In this document: positions 6,172 to 12,835 of the stretch, one piece after another
How the letters are laid out: every line of letters starts with the position of its first letter
Numbering within the stretch: the first letter of the stretch is position 1
Assembly (NCBI GenBank): GCA_963660385.1
Contig: CAVKWQ010000045.1
Span: 1-12,835, forward strand
Source: Avelusimicrobium sp963660385
GTDB lineage: Bacteria; Elusimicrobiota; Elusimicrobia; Elusimicrobiales; Elusimicrobiaceae
Direction of reading: 5' to 3'
Length of the DNA stretch: 12,835 nt
Made by a program: the position numbers and the translations under genes
The notes under the pieces: generated by a model
What the model was told of the DNA's origin: nothing
What the model saw: the letters and a program-made list of their open reading frames with translations, nothing else
The model's database searches: none

Positions 6172-7236
6172 TTACAGCACAACATTTAAGATGATAAAGC
6201 AGGCAATCATCAAGGCCGCGCCTAAGGCTACGGCGTGTTTGGCCCACTCTTTGCTCTTAATGCCCAACTTGGACGCGCAGATAATGTTGGGGATATTGCC
6301 CGGGATTAACATCCCGCCCGAGATAATCAAACTCATCAGCAGGAACGTAAGCGTGCGGGTACTGATGTCCGGCGTTACCTCAATGGCGGCCAAGGTGGCG
6401 TTATCCAATACGGCGGAAAGCGCGTTAATCCAGTAGAGCCAGTTGGCGGATAAGTGCGAAATGGTCTGCATCGCAAGCGGTTTTAAGCCGTCGCCCAAAA
6501 ACACTAATGCCATTACAAACAAATATACTTTGGCTGCGCGGATTACAATACTTTTAATGGTGTGTCCGTCATCGCCATTGTTTTCGGCGGCTTTGGGACC
6601 CGGCGCCTTTTGGATGACTTCGGCGCGGATAGAACTGGCCATACCGGCCATTAATACCACGCCGCCAAAGACGTACCAGCCCAAGTGTTCCAACAGGAAC
6701 CAAAAGTCCGCAAAGTGCGGCGCGCCTTTTAATTTGGAAAGTACGACCGTACCCAACGGTTCACCAATAGAGGTAAGCACCGCGCCCATACCGATAGCAA
6801 AGCACGAAAACACCACCAGGCGCGTGCGGCCCTTGCGTTCCAAGGGGAGCATTACGGTTACTTCCGCCAAGATAAGCGCCGCAATGATAGCGGTAATAAC
6901 GCTGGACGTAAGACCGAGTAAAAAGACGATTAAAAACAGCGTCCAGCGCAGGCCGATAGTTTTAACGGCCTTATGCGTGAGTTTTTGCAAATGTACATTA
7001 AATTTGCGGAAGAGCAAGCCCGCAATCAAAACGGCTAAGGTAATTTTGATTGGGTCTTCCAGCGCGGTCAAAACCAGGTGCCCGCTCCACATTTTGGAAA
7101 CGGAAACCGCCACAATCCCGCACAGGAACAAAAATGCTTCCAGGTTTTCTTCCACCTTGTGCACGGTAAGCGGCAAGAAGAGAACAACGGCAATAAGCAG
7201 CGACAGTAAAGTTGTCTGCCATACGGCTAATTCCAT
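6172..7236 (-). CDS. DUF1646 family membrane transporter (putative cation transporter)
   Basis: The 354-residue protein is almost wholly hydrophobic, with about ten membrane helices, in the inner membrane. The C-terminal signature GGMLIPGNIPNIICASKLG followed by KSKEWAKHAV, and the inner motif VLTSIGEPLGT, match what I recall of the DUF1646 family, part of the ion transporter superfamily with NhaD- and ArsB-type carriers. The inverted-repeat motifs (SIGEPLGT and GNIPN) are the expected substrate-site hairpins of that fold. The substrate is not established; sodium/proton exchange or an organic anion are both possible. A charged, Gly/Asn-rich loop (KAPGPKAAENNGDDG) divides the halves. The ATG at 7236 has AGGGGG upstream, and a TATAAT lies at 7267-7272 on the minus strand. 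It is divergent from the tRNA gene. Confidence 0.8.
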   Translation of the reverse strand: MELAVWQTTLLSLLIAVVLFLPLTVHKVEENLEAFLFLCGIVAVSVSKMWSGHLVLTALEDPIKITLAVLIAGLLFRKFNVHLQKLTHKAVKTIGLRWTLFLIVFLLGLTSSVITAIIAALILAEVTVMLPLERKGRTRLVVFSCFAIGMGAVLTSIGEPLGTVVLSKLKGAPHFADFWFLLEHLGWYVFGGVVLMAGMASSIRAEVIQKAPGPKAAENNGDDGHTIKSIVIRAAKVYLFVMALVFLGDGLKPLAMQTISHLSANWLYWINALSAVLDNATLAAIEVTPDISTRTLTFLLMSLIISGGMLIPGNIPNIICASKLGIKSKEWAKHAVALGAALMIACFIILNVVL

Positions 7237-7299
7237 AACAGCCCCCTATAAAGGTAAGATGAAATTATTATATAAAAAAAGCGGAACTTGCGGGGGTGC

Positions 7300-7328
7300 T
7301 TACGCACGGGGGCAAAATATGATAAAAT
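7300..7328 (+). promoter_or_regulatory. Candidate promoter of tRNA-Glu
   Basis: TTACGC (7300-7305) and TAAAAT (7323-7328) are 17 bases apart, and the -10 ends 10 bases before the tRNA. Position and spacing fit a sigma70-type promoter, but the -35 match is partial. Confidence 0.4.
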
Positions 7329-7338
7329 TATCTTACAG

Positions 7339-7412
7339 GTCCCGTTCGTCTAGCGGTCCAGGACGCCGCCCTCTCAAGGCGGAGATCACGAGTTCGAATC
7401 TCGTACGGGACG
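7339..7412 (+). tRNA. tRNA-Glu (anticodon CTC)
   Basis: The gene folds as a complete 74-nt cloverleaf. The acceptor stem is GTCCCGT with ACGGGAC, and the anticodon stem CCGCC/GGCGG encloses loop CTCTCAA, giving anticodon CTC, which reads GAG. The T arm is ACGAG, TTCGAAT, CTCGT. The discriminator base is G7412 and CCA is not encoded. The sequence resembles typical bacterial tRNA-Glu. It stands alone with its own terminator, between a divergent transporter and ychF. Confidence 0.95.
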
Positions 7413-7424
7413 TTTTCTCCTTTT

Positions 7425-7449
7425 AACCCCGCATCCGGCGGGGTTTTTT
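7425..7449 (+). terminator. Terminator after tRNA-Glu
   Basis: AACCCCGC (7425-7432) pairs with GCGGGGTT (7438-7445), followed by further T bases. It ends the tRNA transcript 13 bases after the tRNA, so ychF needs its own promoter. Confidence 0.88.
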
Positions 7450-7483
7450 ATGCCGTCCCTAGGCCTAGCCTAAAATGCTAAAA

Positions 7484-7518
7484 TATAAATAATCATCCGT
7501 TTTATTACATTTAAGGAG
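7484..7518 (+). promoter_or_regulatory. ychF -10-like box and ribosome binding site
   Basis: TATAAA at 7484-7489 is the best -10 candidate between the tRNA terminator and ychF, though no good -35 is visible. AAGGAG at 7513-7518 lies eight bases before the ATG and fixes the ychF start. A perfect 10-bp palindrome, CTAGGCCTAG, at 7459-7468 lies just upstream. Confidence 0.5.
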
Positions 7519-7526
7519 TCTTTACT

Positions 7527-8600
7527 ATGGAAATCGGTATCGTCGGTCTGCCTAACGTAGGCAAATCTACCCTTTTTAATGCGCTTACCTGCGCGGGTGC
7601 GGAAGCGAGTAACTACCCGTTCTGCACCATTGAACCCAATGTGGGCATTGTGCCTATCCCGGACAAACGGTTAGATAAGTTGTTTGAAATGTTCAAACCG
7701 CCCAAGAAAACTGCCGCTTTTATTAAATTTGTAGATATTGCCGGTATTGTAAAGGGCGCGAGCCAAGGCGAAGGTCTGGGAAATAAATTTTTAGCCAACA
7801 TCCGCGAGGTGGACGCTATTATCCACGTCGTGCGCTTGTTTGAAGACGAAAACGTAACGCACGTGATGAACTCCGTGGACCCCTTGCGCGATATTGAGGT
7901 GATCAATACCGAACTGATGCTGGCCGATTTGGAAACGGCCACCAAGGTCTGCGACCGCTTGGGCTCCAACGCCAAGAGCGGCAAGAAAGACGCCGTAGCC
8001 GCTTGGGAGCGGATGAAGGAAATCAAGGCCGCTCTGGAAAACGGTAAACCCGTCAGTTCCTTGCACTTGGAGCCGGAAGAACTGAAAGATTACCAATTTT
8101 TAACCGCCAAACCTGTGCTGTATGTGGGCAACAATTCGGAAAAACGCAATGTGGAAAACGCCGAAAAAGTAGCCAAATACGCCAAGGAAAACGGCGCGGG
8201 CTTTGTGGAACTGTCCGTAAAGTTTGAAGCCGATATTGCCGAATTTAGCGAAGAAGAAAAACACGCCTTTTTGGCTGAAACGGGCAACGATTACACCGGC
8301 CTTGAAAAAATCGTGCGCGAAGGGATGAAACTTTTGAACCTGTGCACCTATTTTACGGCGGGCAGCGAAGTGGAAGTGCGCAGTTGGCTTATCCCTGTGG
8401 GCTGCACGGCGCCGCAGGCGGCGGGCAAAATCCACAGCGATTTTGAAAAAGGCTTCATCCGCGCCGACGTTTACACCTTTGACGATTTAGCCAAGTTCGG
8501 CAGCGAAAAAGCCCTGCGCGAACACGGTTTAATCCGCTCCGAAGGCAAAGACTATATTGTAAAGGACGGCGACGTCTGCCTGTTTAAAATCAATGCCTAA
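7527..8600 (+). CDS. ychF: Ribosome-binding ATPase/GTPase YchF (Obg family)
   Basis: The 357-residue protein is YchF/OLA1, a near-universal P-loop NTPase that binds ribosomes and prefers ATP over GTP in characterised members. Seen: G1 GLPNVGKST (residues 7-15), the switch region NYPFCTIEPN, G3 DIAGI (Asp70), and NNSE at 202-205 in place of the canonical NKxD. NxxE is the family hallmark that relaxes guanine specificity. A coiled-coil hairpin occupies the middle (about 130-190) and a TGS domain ends the protein (about 270-357, with VEVRSWLIPVGCTAPQAAGKIHSDF). Length is close to the family norm. The start is set by AAGGAG. It overlaps the next gene by 8 bases and leads an apparent three-gene operon. 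Confidence 0.97.
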   Translation: MEIGIVGLPNVGKSTLFNALTCAGAEASNYPFCTIEPNVGIVPIPDKRLDKLFEMFKPPKKTAAFIKFVDIAGIVKGASQGEGLGNKFLANIREVDAIIHVVRLFEDENVTHVMNSVDPLRDIEVINTELMLADLETATKVCDRLGSNAKSGKKDAVAAWERMKEIKAALENGKPVSSLHLEPEELKDYQFLTAKPVLYVGNNSEKRNVENAEKVAKYAKENGAGFVELSVKFEADIAEFSEEEKHAFLAETGNDYTGLEKIVREGMKLLNLCTYFTAGSEVEVRSWLIPVGCTAPQAAGKIHSDFEKGFIRADVYTFDDLAKFGSEKALREHGLIRSEGKDYIVKDGDVCLFKINA

Positions 8601-9813
8601 TATTTCGTGCAAACATTTCGGTAAATGCGGCGGATGCGCCCTTTTGAACTTGCCCTACGCGGAGCAAGTAGCCAAAAAACAGGCCAAACTGCAAGAAACC
8701 TTAAAGGATTTTTGGCAAGGGGAAATCCCGGTAACCGTAACGGATGAACCCGTTAATTTCCGCAACAAGGTGGAACTCGGTTTTTGCCACCAAGTTAAAT
8801 GGCGCGACGATTACGACAAAAAGGACCCCGCCAACAAAACCCGCCCGCTAGAATTTGAAAGCGCGCTTGGTTTCAAATTAAGGGGCCGCTGGGACCGTGC
8901 GGTAGATATTGAAGAGTGCTGTTTATTTAACGATAAACTAATAGCCCTTTTGGACGCTATCCGCGCGTGGGCCAAGGCCGAAAATTTGGAATATTACGAC
9001 CAGCGCAAGCATACAGGCGTTTTACGCCATTTAATGGTGCGCGAGGGCAAAAACACCGGGGAAGAAATCGTCGTGCTGTTTGTAACGGACGATTTTAACG
9101 AAAAAACCTTTGTACAAGCGGTGGAGTCCGTTCTCCCCAACGCCAACATTATGGCCGCCGTCAACAACGGCCTAGCCGATACGGCCGCGCCGGAATCCCT
9201 GCGGGTGCTTAAAGGGAAAGATTTTATTTTAGAGCGCATTTTTTTAACTAATGAAAAGGGCCAAAAGGAGCGCGAAGTGGTGTTTAAACTTTCGCCCCAA
9301 TCGTTCTTTCAAACCAATACCAAAACCGCGCAAAAAATGTACTCCCGTGTGCGTGCGGTAGTCAAAAAAATCGTCCCCAAACGCATTTATGACTTATATG
9401 GCGGTGCGGGCAGTTTTTCGCTTTCGTGCGCGGACTTGTGCGAAAAAAGTATTTGCGTGGAGAGTGTGGCTCCTGCCGTTTATAACGGGATTGAAAATGC
9501 CAAAATTAACGGCGTTTCCAATGTGCAGTTCTTCTGCTCCAAGGTGGAAGATTTTGTAAAAGAGCAGCCCATTGAACGCAAGGATGCGCTTATCATTTTG
9601 GACCCGCCCCGCGGCGGGATGCACCCCAAGGCCGCCAAAGCGGTGGCCGAATCGGGCGTGGAAAATATACTCTATATTTCCTGTAACCCGGTTACGCTGG
9701 CAAACGATTTAAAAATTCTCACCCAGCATTACGAAATTCTGCACGTAGAAGCCTTTGACTTTTTCCCGCACAGCGAACACATTGAAACCTTCGTGCAAAT
9801 GAAGTTGAAATAA
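8593..9813 (+). CDS. RNA (uracil-C5)-methyltransferase, TrmA/RlmC/RlmD family, no TRAM domain
   Basis: The 406-residue enzyme should use SAM to methylate C5 of a uridine in rRNA, or less likely tRNA. An iron-sulfur cluster site is formed by Cys6, Cys12 and Cys15 (CKHFGKCGGC) with Cys109 or Cys110 as fourth ligand. SPQSFFQTN precedes the Rossmann domain, whose SAM loop is YDLYGGAGSFS; LDPPRGGMHPK follows. The catalytic nucleophile is Cys364 in ISCNPVTLANDL, and the general base is Glu398 in PHSEHIETF. It begins at the cluster and lacks the N-terminal TRAM domain of E. coli RlmD, an architecture like RlmC. The choice between U747 and U1939 of 23S rRNA is therefore left open. The ATG lies inside the end of ychF (8-base overlap), so coupled translation is likely. 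Confidence 0.92.
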   Translation: MPNISCKHFGKCGGCALLNLPYAEQVAKKQAKLQETLKDFWQGEIPVTVTDEPVNFRNKVELGFCHQVKWRDDYDKKDPANKTRPLEFESALGFKLRGRWDRAVDIEECCLFNDKLIALLDAIRAWAKAENLEYYDQRKHTGVLRHLMVREGKNTGEEIVVLFVTDDFNEKTFVQAVESVLPNANIMAAVNNGLADTAAPESLRVLKGKDFILERIFLTNEKGQKEREVVFKLSPQSFFQTNTKTAQKMYSRVRAVVKKIVPKRIYDLYGGAGSFSLSCADLCEKSICVESVAPAVYNGIENAKINGVSNVQFFCSKVEDFVKEQPIERKDALIILDPPRGGMHPKAAKAVAESGVENILYISCNPVTLANDLKILTQHYEILHVEAFDFFPHSEHIETFVQMKLK

Positions 9814-9816
9814 TTT

Positions 9817-9823
9817 AGAAGGA
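9817..9823 (+). promoter_or_regulatory. Ribosome binding site of the helicase gene
   Basis: AGAAGGA lies five bases before the ATG at 9829, inside the 15-base gap after the methyltransferase stop. No promoter or terminator fits in the gap, which supports cotranscription. Confidence 0.8.
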
Positions 9824-9828
9824 CCGTT

Positions 9829-12339
9829 ATGACTTTGGAAGAATCGTTAAAATCCTTAAACCCCCAGCAGTTGGAGGCCGTCAATTATGACGCCGGCCCG
9901 TGCCTGATTGTGGCCGGGGCCGGAACGGGCAAAACCAAAACTTTAACCACCAAAATTGCCAAGTTAATTGCGGATGGCTATCATCCGGCCCGCATTTTGG
10001 CGGTAACATTTACCAACAAGGCCGCGCAGGAAATGCGCGAGCGTGTGGAAGCGTTGGTGCCCGGTGCGGGGAAAAAGGTTTGGATTCACACCTTTCACTC
10101 CTTTGGTGTGCGCATTTTGCGCCAGAACGCGCAGGCGCTCGGCCTGTCGCGCGATTTTGCCATTTACGACGATTCCGACCAAAAGAAAGTAGTCAGCCTA
10201 ATCTTGGAGCAAATGGGCATCAAGGACCCCAAAAAGGAAATCAGCCAGATTGTCAGTTTGATTTCCCGCGCCAAGGACGATATGGTTTCGCCCGAAACGA
10301 TGATGCAAAGCGCGACGGCCAGCGGGCTGGATTTTAAAATCCGCGCGGCCGAAGTCTATCGCCGCTACGAGCAGAAACTAAAAGAGGCGGGCGCGCTGGA
10401 CTTTGGCGACCTCTTGGTCAAAACAGTTGTTTTACTGCGCGACCACGAGGATATCCGCAATTATTACCAGGAATTTTTTGAATATATTTTGGTGGACGAG
10501 TACCAGGACACGAACCATACTCAGTATTTAATTACCAAAATGCTGGCCGCCAAACGCCGCAAACTGTGCGTGGTGGGGGACCCGGACCAGAGCATTTACT
10601 CTTGGCGTGGCGCCAACATCCGCAATATTTTGGAATTTGAAAAGGACTTTAAAGACGTAAAAACCATTACCTTGGAACAGAACTACCGCTCCACCAAAGT
10701 GATTTTGGAAGCCTCCAACCGTTTGATTACCAAGAACAAAAAACGCAAGGAAAAGAACCTTTTTACCGATAAATCCCAGGGCGACCCGATTGAAGTACGC
10801 GAACTTTTAACCGAGGGCGACGAAGCCCGCTGGGTCAGCCAAAACATCAAGGCGTTGGTGGACGAAGGGGCGAGTTTAAAGGAAATTGCGGTCTTCTACC
10901 GCACAAACGCGCAGAGCCGCAGTTTTGAAGACTCCTTCCGCCGCTACCAAATTCCGTACCGCTTGGTGGGTACGGTCCGCTTCTATGACCGTAAAGAAAT
11001 TAAAGACATTATGTGCTACGCACGCATTTTGATTAACCCCGCCGACAACGTAAGCCTTTTGCGCATTATCAATACGCCCGCCCGCGGATTGGGCAAGGTG
11101 GCGCAGGACCGCTTTATGGCGTACGCGGAGGAGAACCACCTTTCGCTGTATGACGCCCTCAAAAATGCGGCCTATGTGCCGGGCGTTAGCGCAATGGCCG
11201 TAAAGGCCGCCTTGCGCTTGGTGCAACTGTTTGAAAATTGGCGCGGCGATATGCTGCTGACGGACCCGGCGGATATCTTTCACAAAATTTTGGTGGAATC
11301 GGGCTATATGGATGCCGTCAAGGCTGAAATGGAAAAGGACCCCGAAGCCGAATCCCGCTTGCAGAACTTGGACGCGCTTATCAACGCCGTAAAGGAATAC
11401 GAGGACCGCTGCCGCAAGGGCGAAAAAGAGCCGTCGGTGTCGGACTTTTTGCAGGAAATTTCCCTCTTGTCCGGGGAGGACGATTCCAATGCGGGCGAGG
11501 GCGGAGCCGTAACGCTGATGACGGTGCACCTGGCCAAAGGGCTGGAATTTAACAATGTTTTTGTAACCGGGCTAGAAGAAAACCTGTTCCCCATTTGCAA
11601 GGATAACGAGGACGAACTGGAAGAAGAACGCCGTCTGTGCTATGTGGCTATGACGCGCGCGCGCGAAAAACTCTTTTTAACGTATGCCCAATCGCGCCGC
11701 AAATTCGGTCAGCGGCAGGATAATTTGCCCTCGCGCTTTTTGTTTGAAAGCGGACTTTTGGACGAAAGCGAAGTGCGCGAAAGCACCCAACCCCGCTATA
11801 CGGATTATCACTCCAAGTACGGTTTGTACGGTGCGGGTGCGGGCGGTTCATACTCGGGCGGCAATTACGGCGGGGGATATTCCCGCGGGCGTAACAATTT
11901 TGGCGGAAACAACCGCTACCAAAATTTTGAAGGCTACGCCAGCAAGAGCCGCTTCCAAAAAAGCTACGACGAAGACGGCTACGAAATTGAGGATAACGAT
12001 TTGGATTATGAATCGTCTTCCTATAATTCTACGCCCGGCTTGGGCTCGCTCTATTCCCGGCCGATGCCTACCCCGTCGGCGGAGCCCCGGCAGTTCCCCA
12101 AAGGCCGCGCGTATCCGTTCCCGACGGCCAGCCAACAGGCAGTTTCTAAACCGGCTGAGCCGGCCCCCAAAAATGCGGACGGCGTGGCGATTGGTGGGCT
12201 TGTGAAGCACGGCGTATTTGGACAAGGAAAAATTGTTCAGGTGGCCGGGTCGGGCGACAGCGCCAAAATTACGGTGCTGTTTGGCAACGGCGTACGGCGT
12301 ACCTTTATGCTGAAATTTGCCCCGCTGGAATTGTTGTAA
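9829..12339 (+). CDS. pcrA: UvrD/PcrA-type 3'-5' DNA helicase
   Basis: The 836-residue protein is a superfamily 1A helicase for nucleotide-excision and mismatch repair and replication-conflict removal. Seen: Q motif (NPQQ, 11-14), Walker A AGAGTGKT (29-36, Lys35), motif Ia FTNKAAQEM, Walker B VDEYQD (222-227), motif III GDPDQSIYSWRGA (250-262), motif IV EQNYRS, motif V VHLAKGLEF and motif VI VAMTRARE (606-613, Arg610). These cover both RecA-like cores with their 1B/2B inserts. About residues 641-784 form a disordered linker, rich in Gly, Tyr, Asn and Arg at 665-705 and acidic around 710-735. Residues 785-836 (GGLVKHGVFGQGKI ... FAPLELL) match the C-terminal Tudor-like fold that contacts RNA polymerase in PcrA/UvrD. 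The linker is longer and more low-complexity than usual. The symbols pcrA and uvrD are equally apt. Last gene of the ychF operon. Confidence 0.95.
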   Translation: MTLEESLKSLNPQQLEAVNYDAGPCLIVAGAGTGKTKTLTTKIAKLIADGYHPARILAVTFTNKAAQEMRERVEALVPGAGKKVWIHTFHSFGVRILRQNAQALGLSRDFAIYDDSDQKKVVSLILEQMGIKDPKKEISQIVSLISRAKDDMVSPETMMQSATASGLDFKIRAAEVYRRYEQKLKEAGALDFGDLLVKTVVLLRDHEDIRNYYQEFFEYILVDEYQDTNHTQYLITKMLAAKRRKLCVVGDPDQSIYSWRGANIRNILEFEKDFKDVKTITLEQNYRSTKVILEASNRLITKNKKRKEKNLFTDKSQGDPIEVRELLTEGDEARWVSQNIKALVDEGASLKEIAVFYRTNAQSRSFEDSFRRYQIPYRLVGTVRFYDRKEIKDIMCYARILINPADNVSLLRIINTPARGLGKVAQDRFMAYAEENHLSLYDALKNAAYVPGVSAMAVKAALRLVQLFENWRGDMLLTDPADIFHKILVESGYMDAVKAEMEKDPEAESRLQNLDALINAVKEYEDRCRKGEKEPSVSDFLQEISLLSGEDDSNAGEGGAVTLMTVHLAKGLEFNNVFVTGLEENLFPICKDNEDELEEERRLCYVAMTRAREKLFLTYAQSRRKFGQRQDNLPSRFLFESGLLDESEVRESTQPRYTDYHSKYGLYGAGAGGSYSGGNYGGGYSRGRNNFGGNNRYQNFEGYASKSRFQKSYDEDGYEIEDNDLDYESSSYNSTPGLGSLYSRPMPTPSAEPRQFPKGRAYPFPTASQQAVSKPAEPAPKNADGVAIGGLVKHGVFGQGKIVQVAGSGDSAKITVLFGNGVRRTFMLKFAPLELL

Positions 12340-12360
12340 TATTTAGTAATTTGGATAGAA

Positions 12361-12400
12361 AAAGGCCGCCAGGGGAATAATCCTTGCGGCCTTTGCGTTT
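12361..12400 (+). terminator. Terminator of the ychF-helicase operon
   Basis: A perfect 9-bp stem, AAAGGCCGC (12361-12369) with GCGGCCTTT (12386-12394), is extended inward by wobble pairs and followed by GCGTTTT. It starts 22 bases after the helicase stop. The minus-strand side carries a longer T run, so it may also stop transcripts from the right. Confidence 0.85.
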
Positions 12401-12473
12401 TATAATGGGTTGCTCCTCTTGGCCGTGTGCATCGTGTATGGCCCGTTAGGGCTTTCAGAATCTGCCTTATAGG

Positions 12474-12580
12474 GTTGTCATACTGGAAGGTTTTCCGGCG
12501 CGGAGCGTTCGGGAATCTGTTGTTTTCCTTTTTTTAATAACGGCAGATCTTGGACTACGACTTTCCAGGATGACGACAAC
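12474..12580. repeat. Palindromic repeat unit 1, related to the pilin insert
   Basis: The ends are imperfect inverted repeats: GTTGTC (12474-12479) with GACAAC (12575-12580), and TCATACTGGA (12478-12487) with its complement at 12564-12573 at 9 of 10 positions. Inside, TCGGGAATCTGTTGTT (12509-12524) is identical over 16 bases to 111-126 in the pilin insert, which shows that the two belong to one family. Confidence 0.7.
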
Positions 12581-12601
12581 GCCTAACAGCACAATCGGTA
12601 G

Positions 12602-12678
12602 ATCCTGAAACCCATTAATAGACCCCGTACAGAAACACTACGGGGTGCCGCCTAGCAGTAAGGGCGGCAATTCAGGAT
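12602..12678. repeat. Palindromic repeat unit 2, related to the pilin insert
   Basis: ATCCTGAA (12602-12609) and TTCAGGAT (12671-12678) form the outer stem. Inside is a hairpin, ACCCCGTA (12622-12629) with TACGGGGT (12639-12646), and a second one, GCCGCC (12647-12652) with GGCGGC (12663-12668). The first hairpin matches the pilin insert hairpin at 143-161 in 17 of 19 bases, including the loop CAGAAAC. Confidence 0.7.
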
Positions 12679-12716
12679 GACTTTTATTTTATAACGGCTT
12701 TGTTGCATCGCTTTTC

Positions 12717-12776
12717 GCTGTCATCCCGGAGTGTTTTTATCCGGGATCTGTCGTTTCGTAAGGGAACAACAACAGC
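12717..12776. repeat. Palindromic repeat unit 3, related to the pilin insert
   Basis: The hairpin ATCCCGG (12723-12729) with CCGGGAT (12741-12747) is followed by CTGTCGTTTCG, parallel to the pilin-insert arm at 92-126 (CATTCCCGAGTGTT ... AATCTGTTGTT). A short outer stem pairs GCTGT (12717-12721) with ACAGC (12772-12776). Confidence 0.6.
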
Positions 12777-12782
12777 AAAGAT

Positions 12783-12816
12783 GAAACTCCCCGGGCTCAC
12801 GCCCGGGGTTTCTTTT
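12783..12816 (+). terminator. Terminator-like hairpin at right end
   Basis: GAAAC plus CCCGGGC (12783-12796, with a 2-base bulge) pairs with GCCCGGG plus GTTTC (12801-12812) around a TCAC loop, followed by TTTT. It would end plus-strand transcription, but the nearest plus-strand gene already has a terminator about 390 bases earlier. It may serve a gene converging from outside the window. Confidence 0.55.
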
Positions 12817-12835
12817 CATCCGAACAATTCCATTG

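Larger units (their letters stand above)
12395..12835. other. Gene-free right end, repeat-rich
   Basis: No reading frame here looks like a gene. After a 78-base stretch without clear structure, apart from a small GCCC-GTTA-GGGC hairpin at 12441-12452 and a TATAAT without a -35 at 12401-12406, the region holds three hairpin-repeat units and a final terminator-like hairpin. In the last 19 bases the minus strand reads ATG GAA TTG TTC GGA TGA, which could be the tail of a gene entering from beyond the window, but this is too short to call. Confidence 0.6.

Noticed and set aside
6443..7426. A 327-codon plus-strand frame spanning the transporter and the tRNA
   Set aside because: It runs antisense through the transporter and then through the tRNA-Glu gene, and its product is low in hydrophobic or domain-like features. 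It is a shadow frame.
7459..7468. Perfect palindrome CTAGGCCTAG ahead of ychF as an operator
   Set aside because: A single 10-bp palindrome with no adjacent regulator gene or second copy is not enough to call a binding site.
10876..11529. A 217-codon minus-strand frame inside the helicase gene
   Set aside because: It is antisense to conserved helicase motifs with His/Arg/Val-rich composition typical of a complementary frame, and there is no start signal.
12401..12406. TATAAT after the helicase terminator as a promoter
   Set aside because: No -35 element lies at normal spacing and no gene follows within the window.
56..12776. CRISPR array from repeated hairpins
   Set aside because: The repeats are diverged, palindromic throughout, irregularly spaced and lack spacers of constant length. 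No cas genes are present.

Overview
The window is a gene-dense bacterial chromosome segment of roughly 50% GC with nine protein genes and one tRNA. The organism is not directly identifiable. Two short stand-alone type IV pilin-like genes, strong AAGGAG-type ribosome binding sites and dispersed hairpin repeats would fit a gut Elusimicrobiota-like bacterium. That is a low-to-moderate confidence inference, not a demonstration.

Layout, left to right: a type IV pilin-like gene (43-642, +) whose leader carries an inserted palindromic element; a Spinster-like MFS transporter (817-2019, -); a divergent second pilin-like gene (2106-2549, +); trmL, a tRNA wobble-base methyltransferase (2598-3056, -); a 364-bp unit of inverted repeats enclosing a small GIY-YIG nuclease gene (3083-3446); glgP, an alpha-glucan phosphorylase (3511-6066, -); a DUF1646-type membrane transporter (6172-7236, -); tRNA-Glu(CTC) (7339-7412, +); and an apparent operon of ychF, an RNA m5U methyltransferase and a UvrD/PcrA helicase (7527-12339, +). 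The last 496 bp hold no convincing gene. They contain the helicase terminator, a cluster of hairpin repeats related to the one in the first pilin, and a second terminator-like hairpin.

Most genes are housekeeping: tRNA and rRNA modification, ribosome-associated GTPase, DNA repair and glycogen breakdown. The unusual part is the hairpin repeat family. One copy, about 142 bp, sits inside the first pilin gene between 8-bp direct repeats (AGGATTTA at 48-55 and 198-205). Removing one repeat plus the insert, 150 bp or 50 codons, restores the canonical leader M-K-G-F-T-L-I-E. The insert is therefore in frame, and it lies wholly in the part of the prepilin that prepilin peptidase removes. The ends of the GIY-YIG unit are hairpins of a similar design, which suggests, without proving it, that this nuclease is linked to spread of such repeats.
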